Of a stretch of 64,000 nt of DNA, positions 27,556 to 34,570 are shown piece after piece. The notes under the pieces were generated by a model. The model saw only the letters and a list, made by a program, of their open reading frames with translations, made no database searches and was not told where the DNA came from. How positions within the stretch are numbered: the stretch's first letter is position 1; each line of letters begins with the position of its first letter. The stretch comes from Tyto alba (lineage: Eukaryota > Chordata > Aves > Strigiformes > Tytonidae), in contig NW_024881321.1 in NCBI RefSeq assembly GCF_018691265.1, positions 25,765,698 through 25,829,697 of the forward strand. Reading direction: 5' to 3'. A program made the translations under genes and the position numbers.

Positions 27556-28832
27556 GAGAGAAAACACAGGAAAAATAAAATGGAAGAGGGAGGGTAAATA
27601 GGGTCAAGGAGTAGGAAAAGAGCTTCTGCTGCAAGGGAGAACAACTTCATACTTTATTTCAGTAATATTGAAAAGAAGGGCATTTTGTGTTACTGTGGTT
27701 TTTAAAAAACAGCTGTGTCTTTCAGGTGAAATGATCCTTTATCAAGTACAGTATTGTAAAATAAATTTTTGTATATGTATCAGTAAATATATGTTTAAGC
27801 TAAAAAACTGCCCCCGAACTAAAGGGTGTTGATGAAAAACCCTGTCAGTCAACTTCTGTGACGTTCGACACGACATATAAATGTCAAAAAAGAAGAAATA
27901 CTCTCTGGTTTATTACTTTCTGAAGACTCAAGAACAGCAAAGTTACCTAAAAGATAACGTTGCGCCTTTAATGAACTGTAGTTACCAGCTCAGAAATGAC
28001 TAGTGTCCTATTGTGAACAACTGCAACGCAAGGCAAACTGAGAACCGTCTTACTTTTTCTGCTATATACTGAAGGTAACTAGAATGATTGATAAAACCAA
28101 ATATTCTGTTGCCTGCAGATACCATTGGAACGATACGACAACAAACGAAACCTCGAAGTTCTTTGGAAATTGAAAAATCATAATACAATTTTTCTGGTCC
28201 TTTTATTCAGATGTTGTAATTTCTCCATTTATAGCAACATAAAAACTGTAGAAATGTCCACCTATAAAATATCACTGTTGTGTAAAATATACCTAACTAA
28301 AGGCACTTTCACCTTTTAAAATACAGAAATAACTTTTTGTAAAATAGGCATCTATGTCATAGAAAAGTCTGTCGATCTCCAACTACCATTTTCTGGTTTT
28401 GAGTCCAGAAAACTGCGGCGAAGGCAACGACGACACGGGGCCATAGGGAAACCGGGTCATTTTTTTCGCCCACGCCACTTAAAAACCACTTTTCGCCCCG
28501 TCTGCCCAGCTTCGCTACCGGGAGCATCGCAGGGGGTCCCGGCGCCCTTCGCTCCCGCCGCCCCACGCCGCCCGTGGCCTCGGGAAGCGGCACTTAATGG
28601 TGGCTGCGGGAAGGGCACATCTGCTGGGGGAGAGCGCGCTGCTCCCGGCGGCCCGCCCGGAGGGAGGGACAGACGGACGGAGGCTGCGGACCAGAGCCCA
28701 GTGAGCACACACACCCCCCCACACCCCCCGGCCCCGCCGCGGCGTCCCCACCTGGGACCCACGAGTCGCGGGTGGAACTCCCAACCAACCGCGGCGTGCG
28801 ACCCGGCAAACGCCGCGGGATGCCGCCGCTCG

Positions 28833-28852
28833 CCCCCCCCCCCCCCCCCCCC
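28833..28852. repeat. Poly-C run (20 bases)
   Basis: An uninterrupted C20 lies in the upstream half of the CpG island. Exact length is uncertain because such runs are hard to sequence. Confidence 0.85.
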
Positions 28853-28965
28853 AGCCATCCTCCCACTCGCATCCTTGCGCTGTGGGTTTCCTTTCCTCTT
28901 CCACCCCCCCACCCCACCCCCCCGTCACCCCCCTGCGCTTTCGGCCAGGCGCGCAAGTGCGGGAG

Positions 28966-28973
28966 TTTCCCGC
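28966..28973 (+). promoter_or_regulatory. E2F-like site (TTTCCCGC)
   Basis: TTTCCCGC matches the E2F consensus and lies about 0.6 kb upstream of the inferred start. E2F family control of the miR-17-92 host gene is established in mammals. Occupancy here is an inference, and an 8-base word can occur by chance in a CpG island. Confidence 0.4.
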
Positions 28974-29183
28974 GGACAAGTGCAGCCGCACGCGGGACCA
29001 CCCCCTCCACTCCGCGTGGGGCCGGGGACGCGGAAGCGGTGGTGTGTGTGGGTGGGTGGGACGGACGCGCGGCGCACCCCCACGCGTAACTTGGCGGAGC
29101 AGGCGGGCCCGGCCCGGCCCTACCCACCCCCCGCGGCCAGGCCTCCCCAGGCCCTCCCGTGAGCGTGGGGCCACCATGTGCAT

Positions 29184-29184
<1 letters not shown>

Positions 29185-29214
<30 letters not shown>
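29185..29214. repeat. Poly-C run (30 bases)
   Basis: C30 is the longest homopolymer in the upstream half of the island and follows 'accatgtgcatt'. It can form i-motif or, on the - strand, G-quadruplex structures. Its length is likely polymorphic or assembly-sensitive. Confidence 0.85.
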
Positions 29215-29215
<1 letters not shown>

Positions 29216-29418
29216 CTCCTGCCCTCCCCTCCCCTTCCCCACCGCCTGCGCAGGCAGGATGCGCGCAGCACCGCCATTCTCCCCCCCCCCCACACACACA
29301 CCCCCCGCACCCCACAGCGGGGAGCCCTGCGCGGCGCGGCGGCCAACCCCGCTTCCCCCCGCCGCCGCGGCCCGGCTCCCAGCGGAACGGCGGAGACAAA
29401 GTTTGCGGCGGAGGTGCC

Positions 29419-29443
29419 CGGGCGGGCGGGCGGGCGGGCGGGC
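29419..29443. repeat. (CGGG)n short tandem repeat
   Basis: About six GGGC/CGGG units in a row lie just upstream of the inferred core promoter. They provide overlapping GC-box (SP1-like) sequence and G-quadruplex potential. Confidence 0.75.
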
Positions 29444-29539
29444 GGCGCGGCGCAGGCCGGGCGGGCTCGGTGCATGCCTGGTGTGTGGATGAATCGCAGC
29501 AGGCGGCGGCGGCGAGCGGGCGGGGGCGGGGGGGGCCGC

Positions 29540-29660
29540 GGCCGGCGATTGGGCGGTGCGGCGCTCGGAAGCACTTTGTTTTCTATTCTAATGAGGGCGG
29601 AGCGGGGCTTGTGGATATTTACGTTGAGGCGGGAGCCGCCGCCCTTCATTCACCCACATG
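29540..29660 (+). promoter_or_regulatory. Putative MIR17HG core promoter
   Basis: This is the only appreciably AT-containing segment inside the GC-rich island. It has an inverted CCAAT box (ATTGG at 29,548-29,552), a 'tttgttttctattctaatgag' stretch, a GC box (gggcgg at 29,595-29,600) and 'tggatatttacgttgagg'. It sits about 220 bases before a good splice donor (29,877), as expected for a short first exon. An AT-rich core within a CpG island is how the mammalian host-gene promoter is described. The exact start site cannot be set from sequence. Confidence 0.55.
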
Positions 29661-29876
29661 GTCCCCGAGCCCGGCCGCCGCTGCCGCCGGGACCTGCCTT
29701 CGCGCCACTTCCCGCCCCTCACACCCACCCCCCCCCCCCTCCCTTCCCTCCCGCCTTCCTCCATCCGCCCCGCCGGAGGAGCGGCGCGGCTCCCCTCGGC
29801 CGGGCTCGCCCCGCCGCGCAGGGCGCCGGGGGCGGCGGGAAGATGGTGGCGGCGCGGCCGCCGCCGCCGCTGGCTG
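29600..29876 (+). ncRNA. MIR17HG: Predicted MIR17HG exon 1
   Basis: The right edge is the donor at 29,877, where 'tggctg' meets GTGAGT, a near-ideal U1 site. The left edge is only an estimate from the promoter core. An ATG at 29,843 opens a frame that stays open to the donor with one base left over. An alternative donor with the same GTGAGT hexamer occurs at 30,316 after 'cgctgctgca' and could serve a later first exon. Confidence 0.45.
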
Positions 29877-29988
29877 GTGAGTGTCGCTGCCGCCGCGCGT
29901 GTCGCTGACAGGAAAACCTGTTGGGAAGGCGCCGGCGGCCGCCCGGCGCGGGGGGCGAGAGCGTGGGGTTGTGTGTGTGGGGGTGTGT

Positions 29989-30002
<14 letters not shown>

Positions 30003-30019
<17 letters not shown>

Positions 30020-30021
30020 GG
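30003..30021. repeat. Poly-G run (19 bases) after a (GT)n tract
   Basis: G19 follows a (GT)n stretch at about 29,986-30,002, in the predicted first intron. It is one of six G runs of at least 19 bases downstream of the inferred start. Confidence 0.85.
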
Positions 30022-30045
30022 TGCGGGTTCAGCGCGGCGTGGGGC

Positions 30046-30065
30046 GGGGGGGGGGGGGGGGGGGG
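30046..30065. repeat. Poly-G run (20 bases)
   Basis: An uninterrupted G20 lies in the predicted first intron. It has strong G-quadruplex potential on the non-template strand. Confidence 0.85.
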
Positions 30066-30167
30066 CTGGGAGGGAAGGCGAGCGGCGGCGGCGCGGGGGG
30101 TGTTGGCGGGCCGCTGTGAGTGGCCGGGGTGGCGTGGAGGGGGTGTGGGTGGGTGGGTGGGCGGCGT

Positions 30168-30188
30168 GGGGGGGGGGGGGGGGGGGGG
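30168..30188. repeat. Poly-G run (21 bases)
   Basis: G21 lies directly after a GGGT repeat at about 30,147-30,161, with the same strand bias as its neighbours. Confidence 0.85.
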
Positions 30189-30610
30189 CGGCGAGCGGGA
30201 GCAGGGCGCATGGCAGCGTCCGCCGCGGCGGCGGCGCCTCCCGAGCTCGCACACGGGGCGGGAGGGGCCGGAATGAGGGAGATTTGAAAAAGCGTGCGCG
30301 CCGCTCGCTGCTGCAGTGAGTCCCCGCCGCCCCCCCCCCGCTTCCCTCCCGCACCCCCCCTCCCCCCACCTCTCCCCCCCGCCGATCCCTGGGCCCGGGG
30401 CGGCCCGCCGGGGCGGCGCGGGGAGCGGCCGGCGGCGGCCGAGCCCCCCGGGGCGGGCAGGGCGGCGCGCAAGGCACAATGGCAGCTGCCGGGGGGCCGG
30501 GGGGAGGCGTGTGGGAGCGGGCGGGCGGGGGGTTTCTTACCCCCGCGGCCGGCGGGGGAAGGCCCGTCCGGGAAAGTTTGCGCCGTGCCCGCCGCGGCTG
30601 CTTGGAGTGC

Positions 30611-30639
30611 GGGGGGGGGGGGGGGGGGGGGGGGGGGGG
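30611..30639. repeat. Poly-G run (29 bases)
   Basis: G29 is the longest G run in the window and is followed by gagggaggg. Length is probably approximate. Confidence 0.85.
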
Positions 30640-30672
30640 AGGGAGGGAGTTGGCGGCACCAGAACAAAGCCG

Positions 30673-30678
30673 CACGTG
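30673..30678 (+). promoter_or_regulatory. Canonical E-box CACGTG
   Basis: This perfect MYC/MAX-type E-box lies in CpG-island sequence downstream of the inferred start. MYC activates the miR-17-92 host gene through intron-1 E-boxes in mammals. Use of this particular site is inferred. Confidence 0.45.
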
Positions 30679-31168
30679 GGGCAGAGGCCGCGGCGGCGCG
30701 GGGGCTCCGCTCGCCGCCCACGCCCAGCTCGGGGAACGGCAGCGGCGGTAAAAGAGGCGGCGGGCGGGGAGGGCGCCGAGTGGGGGCGGCTTTCGGGGAG
30801 TTCCCGGCGGAGGCGCTTTGTGCTCCGCCGCCCCCCCTCTCCCCCCCCAACCCCCCCGGGGGAGGGGGCGCGGGGCCCCGGGGAGGGGGCAGCGCCGCGA
30901 GCTGCGAGCGCGTCCCGGGCCCCTCCGCATGGGCTTTTGTTCGCAGGAGGGGCGGGGGCGGCGGGCCCTCCTTTCCTCCCCCCCCACCCCACTCTTTCCC
31001 CGCCGGGGCGCCGGGCGGAGGCTCCCCGCTTCTCCCGGGGTAGGCGGGCGAGGGGTAGCGGGCGGGCCGCCGCCGCTCGGGAGCCGCGGGGCTTCATTAC
31101 GAAATCGGCGCGGCGGCAGCTGCGGGGCCTCGGCGGCGCCATGTTGCTGGGGAAAGGCGGCGCGGAGC

Positions 31169-31193
31169 GGGGGGGGGGGGGGGGGGGGGGGGG
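31169..31193. repeat. Poly-G run (25 bases)
   Basis: G25 is followed by a purine-rich aaaggaaggaggagg stretch and keeps the non-template G bias of the intron. Confidence 0.85.
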
Positions 31194-31349
31194 AAAGGAA
31201 GGAGGAGGAGGAGGCGGGGGACATGGCGGCGGCTGCGTGCTGGGGCCGATTGTTCCCTGTTAGGCCCGGAGCCGCGTGTGGGCAGCGGCGGCCCGGGGTG
31301 CCGCTCCCCTCTCACCACGCCGCGGGACCCTTTCCCGTCCCGAGTGCCG

Positions 31350-31364
31350 CCCCCCCCCCCCCCC
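31350..31364. repeat. Poly-C run (15 bases)
   Basis: This is the main long C run downstream of the inferred start and an exception to the local G bias. Shorter C runs also occur near 30,331 and 30,831. Confidence 0.85.
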
Positions 31365-31432
31365 GCCACGGGAGCGGGCGGGCCCGGCGCTTTCTCCTCT
31401 GCGCGGGCTGCGGGACTCGGAGGGCCCGGCCT

Positions 31433-31452
31433 GGGGGGGGGGGGGGGGGGGG
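31433..31452. repeat. Poly-G run (20 bases)
   Basis: G20 lies about 50 bases before the CTCF-like motif and is the last long G run in the island. Confidence 0.85.
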
Positions 31453-31503
31453 CGCGGGGGGCGTCACGCCGTAGCCGGGCTGTGACCTCCGCGCTGCTGG
31501 CGG

Positions 31504-31522
31504 CGGCGCCCCCTGGCGGGCG
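31504..31522 (-). promoter_or_regulatory. CTCF-like motif, minus orientation
   Basis: The + strand reads 'gcgccccctggcgg'. Its reverse complement, CCGCCAGGGGGCGC, is very close to the CTCF core (CCACNAGGGGGCGC). It lies at the downstream side of the MIR17HG island. Orientation is opposite to the weaker candidate at 53,534-53,554. Motif only; binding is not shown. Confidence 0.5.
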
Positions 31523-31558
31523 CGGGGCGCGCGGCCGCCCCCTCTGTTCTCGCCGGAG

Positions 31559-31564
31559 CACGTG
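31559..31564 (+). promoter_or_regulatory. Canonical E-box CACGTG
   Basis: This is a second perfect E-box, in 'ggagcacgtgctg', in the predicted first intron about 40 bases after the CTCF-like motif. It is a plausible MYC/MAX site by analogy with the mammalian intron-1 control region. Confidence 0.45.
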
Positions 31565-31619
31565 CTGTGCGGTGAGGGGAGCGGGCCCGGCCCAGGGCCT
31601 GCGCCGCCGCCGCCCCCCT

Positions 31620-31641
31620 AAAAAAAAAAAAAAAAAAAAAA
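31620..31641. repeat. Poly-A run (about 22 bases)
   Basis: An A run interrupts the CpG island and is followed by an A/C-rich stretch. It is not preceded by any retrocopy-like sequence. Confidence 0.8.
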
Positions 31642-31816
31642 GAAAACCAAACAAAACAACAAAACCCACCCAGGCATCGCCGTAGCGGCCGCTGTGGGGG
31701 GGTGGCGGATCCCCGGCGTGTGGAGGTGGTGGTTTTTCGGGGAAGCGGGGAGCCCGCTCGTGGTGGGGTGTCGCGCGGGACTGGTTCTCGTCCGCCCGAG
31801 GGGGGGTGGCGGGGCG

Positions 31817-31825
31817 TTTCGCGCC
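31817..31825 (+). promoter_or_regulatory. E2F-like site (TTTCGCGCC)
   Basis: TTTCGCGCC is a strong E2F consensus (TTTSGCGC). It lies at the 3' edge of the island, about 160 bases before the predicted second exon. E2F factors and miR-17/20a form a known feedback loop in mammals, so E2F control is plausible here. Confidence 0.45.
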
Positions 31826-31973
31826 CTCCGCGGGGGTGGAGTGTGGGGATGGGGAGTCCTGGCTTTCGGGAACTCGCTCGGTGACTTTGTTCTTTCCTCA
31901 GCAGCAAAAAGCAAATAACTTGGCGTTGTTTTTCGTTTTTTGTTTTTTTTTTTTTTTTTTTTTTTCTTTGCAG

Positions 31974-32061
31974 AGTCGACACGTGCAGCAGGAAATAGCC
32001 AAGCACTCTGTGGATGTTGCAGTAGTGTATTTGTGGAGGAAGTTACTTTTTACAGAAAATG
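31974..32061 (+). ncRNA. MIR17HG: Predicted internal exon of MIR17HG (88 nt)
   Basis: A strong acceptor precedes it: a T tract from about 31,942 with 'ttctttgcag' ending at 31,973. A strong donor follows it, 'aaatg' then GTAAGT at 32,062. The exon contains a canonical CACGTG (31,980-31,985). Joined to exon 1 at 29,876, it keeps the ATG-29,843 frame open for its full length. If the donor is not used, that frame stops at once (tgg taa). Retention as a real exon is inferred. Confidence 0.5.
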
Positions 32062-32336
32062 GTAAGTTTTTACTTTTTTGATAATTTATTTAAAAAAAAA
32101 ACTGTAGAGGCAGACCCAGTGCTTTTGAGTCTGAGCCTCAGACTTTAGTTAGGAGTGCCGCATTCCAAAGAGTTCCTTGGGATTGTAGGCATGTGTAGCA
32201 GTCCACAATTTTCACTCATTTAGAGTAGAATAATGCAAGTTTTTCAAGCACTCATTTGTCCAACTAAAGAAGCTGGACAGTGAGACTGTTTTAAAAATGT
32301 TTAAATTCTATATCTGGGATTTTTTTTTTCTTTCAG

Positions 32337-32416
32337 CAAGGCTGTTTTTTCAGTCTAACAAAAGTTAGAGCATTCTTGTAGTTTTCAAGTATTATTATGC
32401 TTGCTATAAGTATCAG
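32337..32416 (+). ncRNA. MIR17HG: Possible optional exon of MIR17HG (80 nt)
   Basis: It is bounded by a good acceptor (T-rich tract then 'tttctttcag' ending at 32,336) and a usable donor ('tatcag' then GTGAGA at 32,417). No conserved content is recognised. Such pairs occur by chance in intronic DNA. Confidence 0.25.
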
Positions 32417-33200
32417 GTGAGAGATATTTTATGCTTACGTGATGCGTTAAGTCCATATTCCTATTAAAGAATAAAATGTGTTTTCAGATTTTGAATGTAG
32501 CGTTGTCCCGCTTTACCAAACCCCAGGTCTGTAAATAAGTATCTGTAACTTGGTTGTGGTAGTGTGTTTTACAGCCATCATTATTAGAACCTGCTTTTTG
32601 TTGCTAGCTATAGGCCAATCTAACTACAACAGTAGGAGCTAGATTCTTGAGGAGTAGATTCTTGAGACAAGGTGTCTGTGGCAATATCAGCAAAAGTTCT
32701 AACCTGCCAGCAAAGCAAGTAGCTGGAAAGCTTAAGAGGGCACCTGGCATGTCATAAAGTGCTTTCTGGACTTTTGGAAGATGATGGTGTGAACTATTCA
32801 ATATAATTTTTAAATTGCTGGTTATCTAGAATTGGACATAAACTTTGTTCAAGTGCTTACTTGCCTTAGCCTTTTTTTATTGAGGAGAGAGTGGTGGGAG
32901 TTCTTATCCTATTTCAGATTGGTCTTTGAAAACTAAGTTATTTCTGTCTCCACAAGTTGCAATGGCATTCTAACATTGGTATGGGAGAAACTGCTAACTA
33001 ATTCTCACAATTGGGCTCTTCTGCTGTCAATCAGCACTGATTTTTGATACTCCAGAGTCCTGGATTGGGCTAATAGGCTGCTTCAGCTTACTCTGAATGA
33101 GGTCTTTAGCCCAGAAACGGTGTGAATATTTGTTTAAAAGCTTGGTTGTCAAAGGTGTGCAATTCAAAACCTGGTCAAGTACTCACTTTGTTCTTTTCTT

Positions 33201-33207
33201 CCAGCAG
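33201..33207 (+). other. MIR17HG: Tandem splice acceptor before pre-miR-17
   Basis: A pyrimidine tract (ttgttcttttctt) leads into CCAGCAG, a NAGNAG tandem acceptor, about 40 bases upstream of pre-miR-17. Splicing here would place all six hairpins inside one exon; skipping it would leave them intronic. Human host transcripts are reported in both forms, so the site is credible. It is unproven here. Confidence 0.4.
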
Positions 33208-33246
33208 GTAGACAACATATCTTGAATTACTAAAAACGCTGGTTGC

Positions 33247-33331
33247 GTCAGAGTAATGTCAAAGTGCTTACAGTGCAGGTAGTGATATATAGAACCTACT
33301 GCAGTGAAGGCACTTGTAGCATTATGTTGAC
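33247..33331 (+). ncRNA. MIR17: pre-miR-17 hairpin
   Basis: This 85-nt hairpin is the first of the cluster. miR-17-5p occupies 33,260-33,282 and has the seed aaagtgc. miR-17-3p occupies 33,298-33,319. Both arms are identical to the vertebrate sequences I know. Flanks pair as gtcag...ctgac-like ends, as in the chicken and human precursors. The 5p arm represses pro-apoptotic and cell-cycle inhibitor mRNAs such as BIM and CDKN1A in mammals. It shares its seed with miR-20a at the same locus. Confidence 0.98.
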
Positions 33332-33394
33332 AACTGCCTCAGGAGATCTTGCAGGACTTCAGAGATTGGAAAGGTACAGTGTGGTGGTGTCAAG

Positions 33395-33474
33395 TGCTTT
33401 TTGTACTAAGGTGCATCTAGTGCAGATAGTGAAGTAGATTAGCATCTACTGCCCTAAGTGCTCCTTCTGGCATA
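33395..33474 (+). ncRNA. MIR18A: pre-miR-18a hairpin
   Basis: miR-18a-5p lies at 33,407-33,429 with seed aaggtgc, and the 3p arm lies at 33,448-33,470. Both match the known mature sequences. The terminal loop keeps a 'tagattag' core, in the region where hnRNP A1 binds human pri-miR-18a and promotes its cropping. Targets known in mammals include TGF-beta pathway members. It starts 64 bases after pre-miR-17. Confidence 0.98.
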
Positions 33475-33539
33475 AGAAGTTATGTCTTCATCCAGTCACT
33501 CAGGTTAAGACTGTAGATGTTCCAGTAGTTTTCTGCTTT

Positions 33540-33621
33540 GCAGTCTTCTGTTAGTTTTGCATAGTTGCACTACAAGAAGAGTGTAGTTGTGCAAATCTAT
33601 GCAAAACTGATGGTGGCCTGT
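33540..33621 (+). ncRNA. MIR19A: pre-miR-19a hairpin
   Basis: This 82-nt hairpin has the 5p arm at 33,553-33,574 and the dominant 3p miRNA at 33,588-33,610 (seed gtgcaaa). The mature sequences match known vertebrate miR-19a. In mammals miR-19 is the main oncogenic member of the cluster through repression of PTEN. The loop 'agaagagtg' differs slightly from the human loop, as expected for a bird. Confidence 0.98.
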
Positions 33622-33715
33622 TATAATCTACATCAAGGAGTTTGAATGCTTTCTGCTGGTTATGGGATATTTTGTGGCCTTCCTTGTTTTAACAGTCTAG
33701 TGAATGACAGCTCTT

Positions 33716-33786
33716 GTAGCACTAAAGTGCTTATAGTGCAGGTAGTGTTCACTAATCTACTGCATTATAAGCACTTAAAGTACTGC
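33716..33786 (+). ncRNA. MIR20A: pre-miR-20a hairpin
   Basis: miR-20a-5p is at 33,723-33,745 and has the same seed as miR-17. The 3p arm is at 33,759-33,780. The 3p arm reads 'cattataagc' where the mammalian arm, as I recall it, reads 'cattatgagc'. The A replaces a G-U wobble with a Watson-Crick pair to the 5p arm. The 71-nt precursor has standard gtagc...tactgc ends. Confidence 0.98.
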
Positions 33787-33842
33787 TAGCTGTAGAACTA
33801 CATATTCAGCATGTCTTGCAATTTATTTGTTGTTTAATTGAA

Positions 33843-33929
33843 CACTGTTCTCTGGTTAGTTTTGCAGGTTTGCATCCAGCTGTATGATACTCTGCTGTGC
33901 AAATCCATGCAAAACTGACTGTGGCAGTG
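33843..33929 (+). ncRNA. MIR19B1: pre-miR-19b hairpin
   Basis: This 87-nt hairpin has the 5p arm at 33,858-33,880 and the dominant 3p miRNA at 33,896-33,918 (seed gtgcaaa, differing from miR-19a by one base in the middle). It corresponds to mammalian mir-19b-1 by position. It lies only 35 bases from pre-miR-92a. Confidence 0.98.
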
Positions 33930-33964
33930 ACAAGTCAGTCAGTGAGTGTGGAAAAATTGTACCC

Positions 33965-34042
33965 CTTTCTACACAGGTTGGGATCAGTTGCAATGCTGTG
34001 TGTGTCTGTGGTATTGCACTTGTCCCGGCCTGTTGAGGTTGG
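33965..34042 (+). ncRNA. MIR92A1: pre-miR-92a hairpin
   Basis: This is the last hairpin of the cluster, 78 nt. The dominant 3p miRNA is at 34,012-34,033 (seed attgcac) and the 5p arm is at 33,975-33,997. The 5p arm carries 'ggatcag' where human mir-92a-1, as I recall it, has 'ggatcgg', a single base change outside the mature 3p product. miR-92a is often regulated separately from its cluster mates by pri-miRNA folding. Confidence 0.98.
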
Positions 34043-34570
34043 TGGGGATAGAGGCTGAAACACCTTCATAGCTTTAAGGAATTTCTCCTTCACACATCCA
34101 AGAAAGTTAAGATTTTTAAGTTTCTTCTTGAAAAAAATGTCGTGTAACTTTCTGTGTAACCAGACTTCCATTTTCTGTATCTGGCTTCCTGTTTGTATGT
34201 ACTGGATCTGTTGCTGACATAATGTATTTACTGAAATCCTTCAGTGTGAATTTTATTTTATTTTTTTTTTTAAGGCTGTTACTAGCTTTCAATTAAATTG
34301 AGGTGGATTCTTGTTCACAGTTTCTTCGTGAATTCATTGGAAAGAAATGGATCTTGGGTGTCAGAAAATCTGGCTGAAAGTTCTAACTTGTTTAGTGTGA
34401 ACTTGTTTCTCAAATTACATAAAGGATTCGGTGGCTTGCTTCTGTAATGCTTTTTATTATATTGAAAATCTGTGTATGTTCTAATTGGTAATAGAGTGCA
34501 TTTTTAGCCTTAGTTCTTCCATCCAGAATTTGTCAAATTAAAAAGTAATAAATGAGTTTACAGGCAGGGC

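Larger units (their letters stand above)
21020..28390. other. AT-rich intergenic sequence upstream of the CpG island
   Basis: No gene is recognisable. The segment 23,400-23,930 is somewhat richer in CpG and has 102-117 codon frames on both strands, but no family match is apparent. A phrase near 22,415-22,500 vaguely recalls a reversed CR1 tail but is too weak to call. Long A runs lie at 25,332-25,361 and 27,530-27,555. Confidence 0.55.
28400..31890. promoter_or_regulatory. Large CpG island at the MIR17HG 5' end
   Basis: About 3.5 kb of extreme GC and CpG density begins abruptly after AT-rich sequence and ends about 1.4 kb before the miRNA hairpins. Several frames of 130-500 codons are open across it on both strands. 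They translate to Pro/Arg/Gly/Ala-rich low-complexity sequence and are composition artefacts. In mammals the MIR17HG promoter is also nested in a CpG island. E2F-like sites, E-boxes and a CTCF-like motif inside it are listed separately. The island extends more than 1 kb upstream of the inferred start, which leaves room for antisense initiation. Confidence 0.9.
29600..34570 (+). ncRNA. MIR17HG: MIR17HG, miR-17-92 cluster host RNA (extent inferred)
   Basis: The primary transcript carries the six miR-17-92 hairpins. Its + strand direction is fixed by the hairpins. The start is placed just after the AT-containing promoter core; the end is arbitrary, just past the first AATAAA after miR-92a (34,547-34,552), which lacks a clear GU-rich element. 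Splice signals suggest exon 1 ending at 29,876, an exon at 31,974-32,061, possibly one at 32,337-32,416, and a tandem acceptor at 33,201-33,207 just before pre-miR-17. In mammals the host transcript is short and MYC/E2F-driven, and Drosha/DGCR8 crops the hairpins in the nucleus. Exon structure here is inferred. Confidence 0.7.

Noticed and set aside
28457..31669. Many open frames of 100-500 codons on both strands, rich in Pro, Gly, Arg and Ala
   Set aside because: They overlap in several frames and simply reflect a CpG island with poly-C/poly-G runs, where stop codons are rare. No domain, signal peptide or conserved motif is visible.
32690..32775. Possible extra miRNA: 'taaagtgcttt' shares the miR-17 family seed, with weak pairing to 'ccagcaaagca' upstream
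   Set aside because: The stem is short, bulged and separated by about 50 unpaired bases. It does not resemble a Drosha substrate, and the seed word alone is not evidence.
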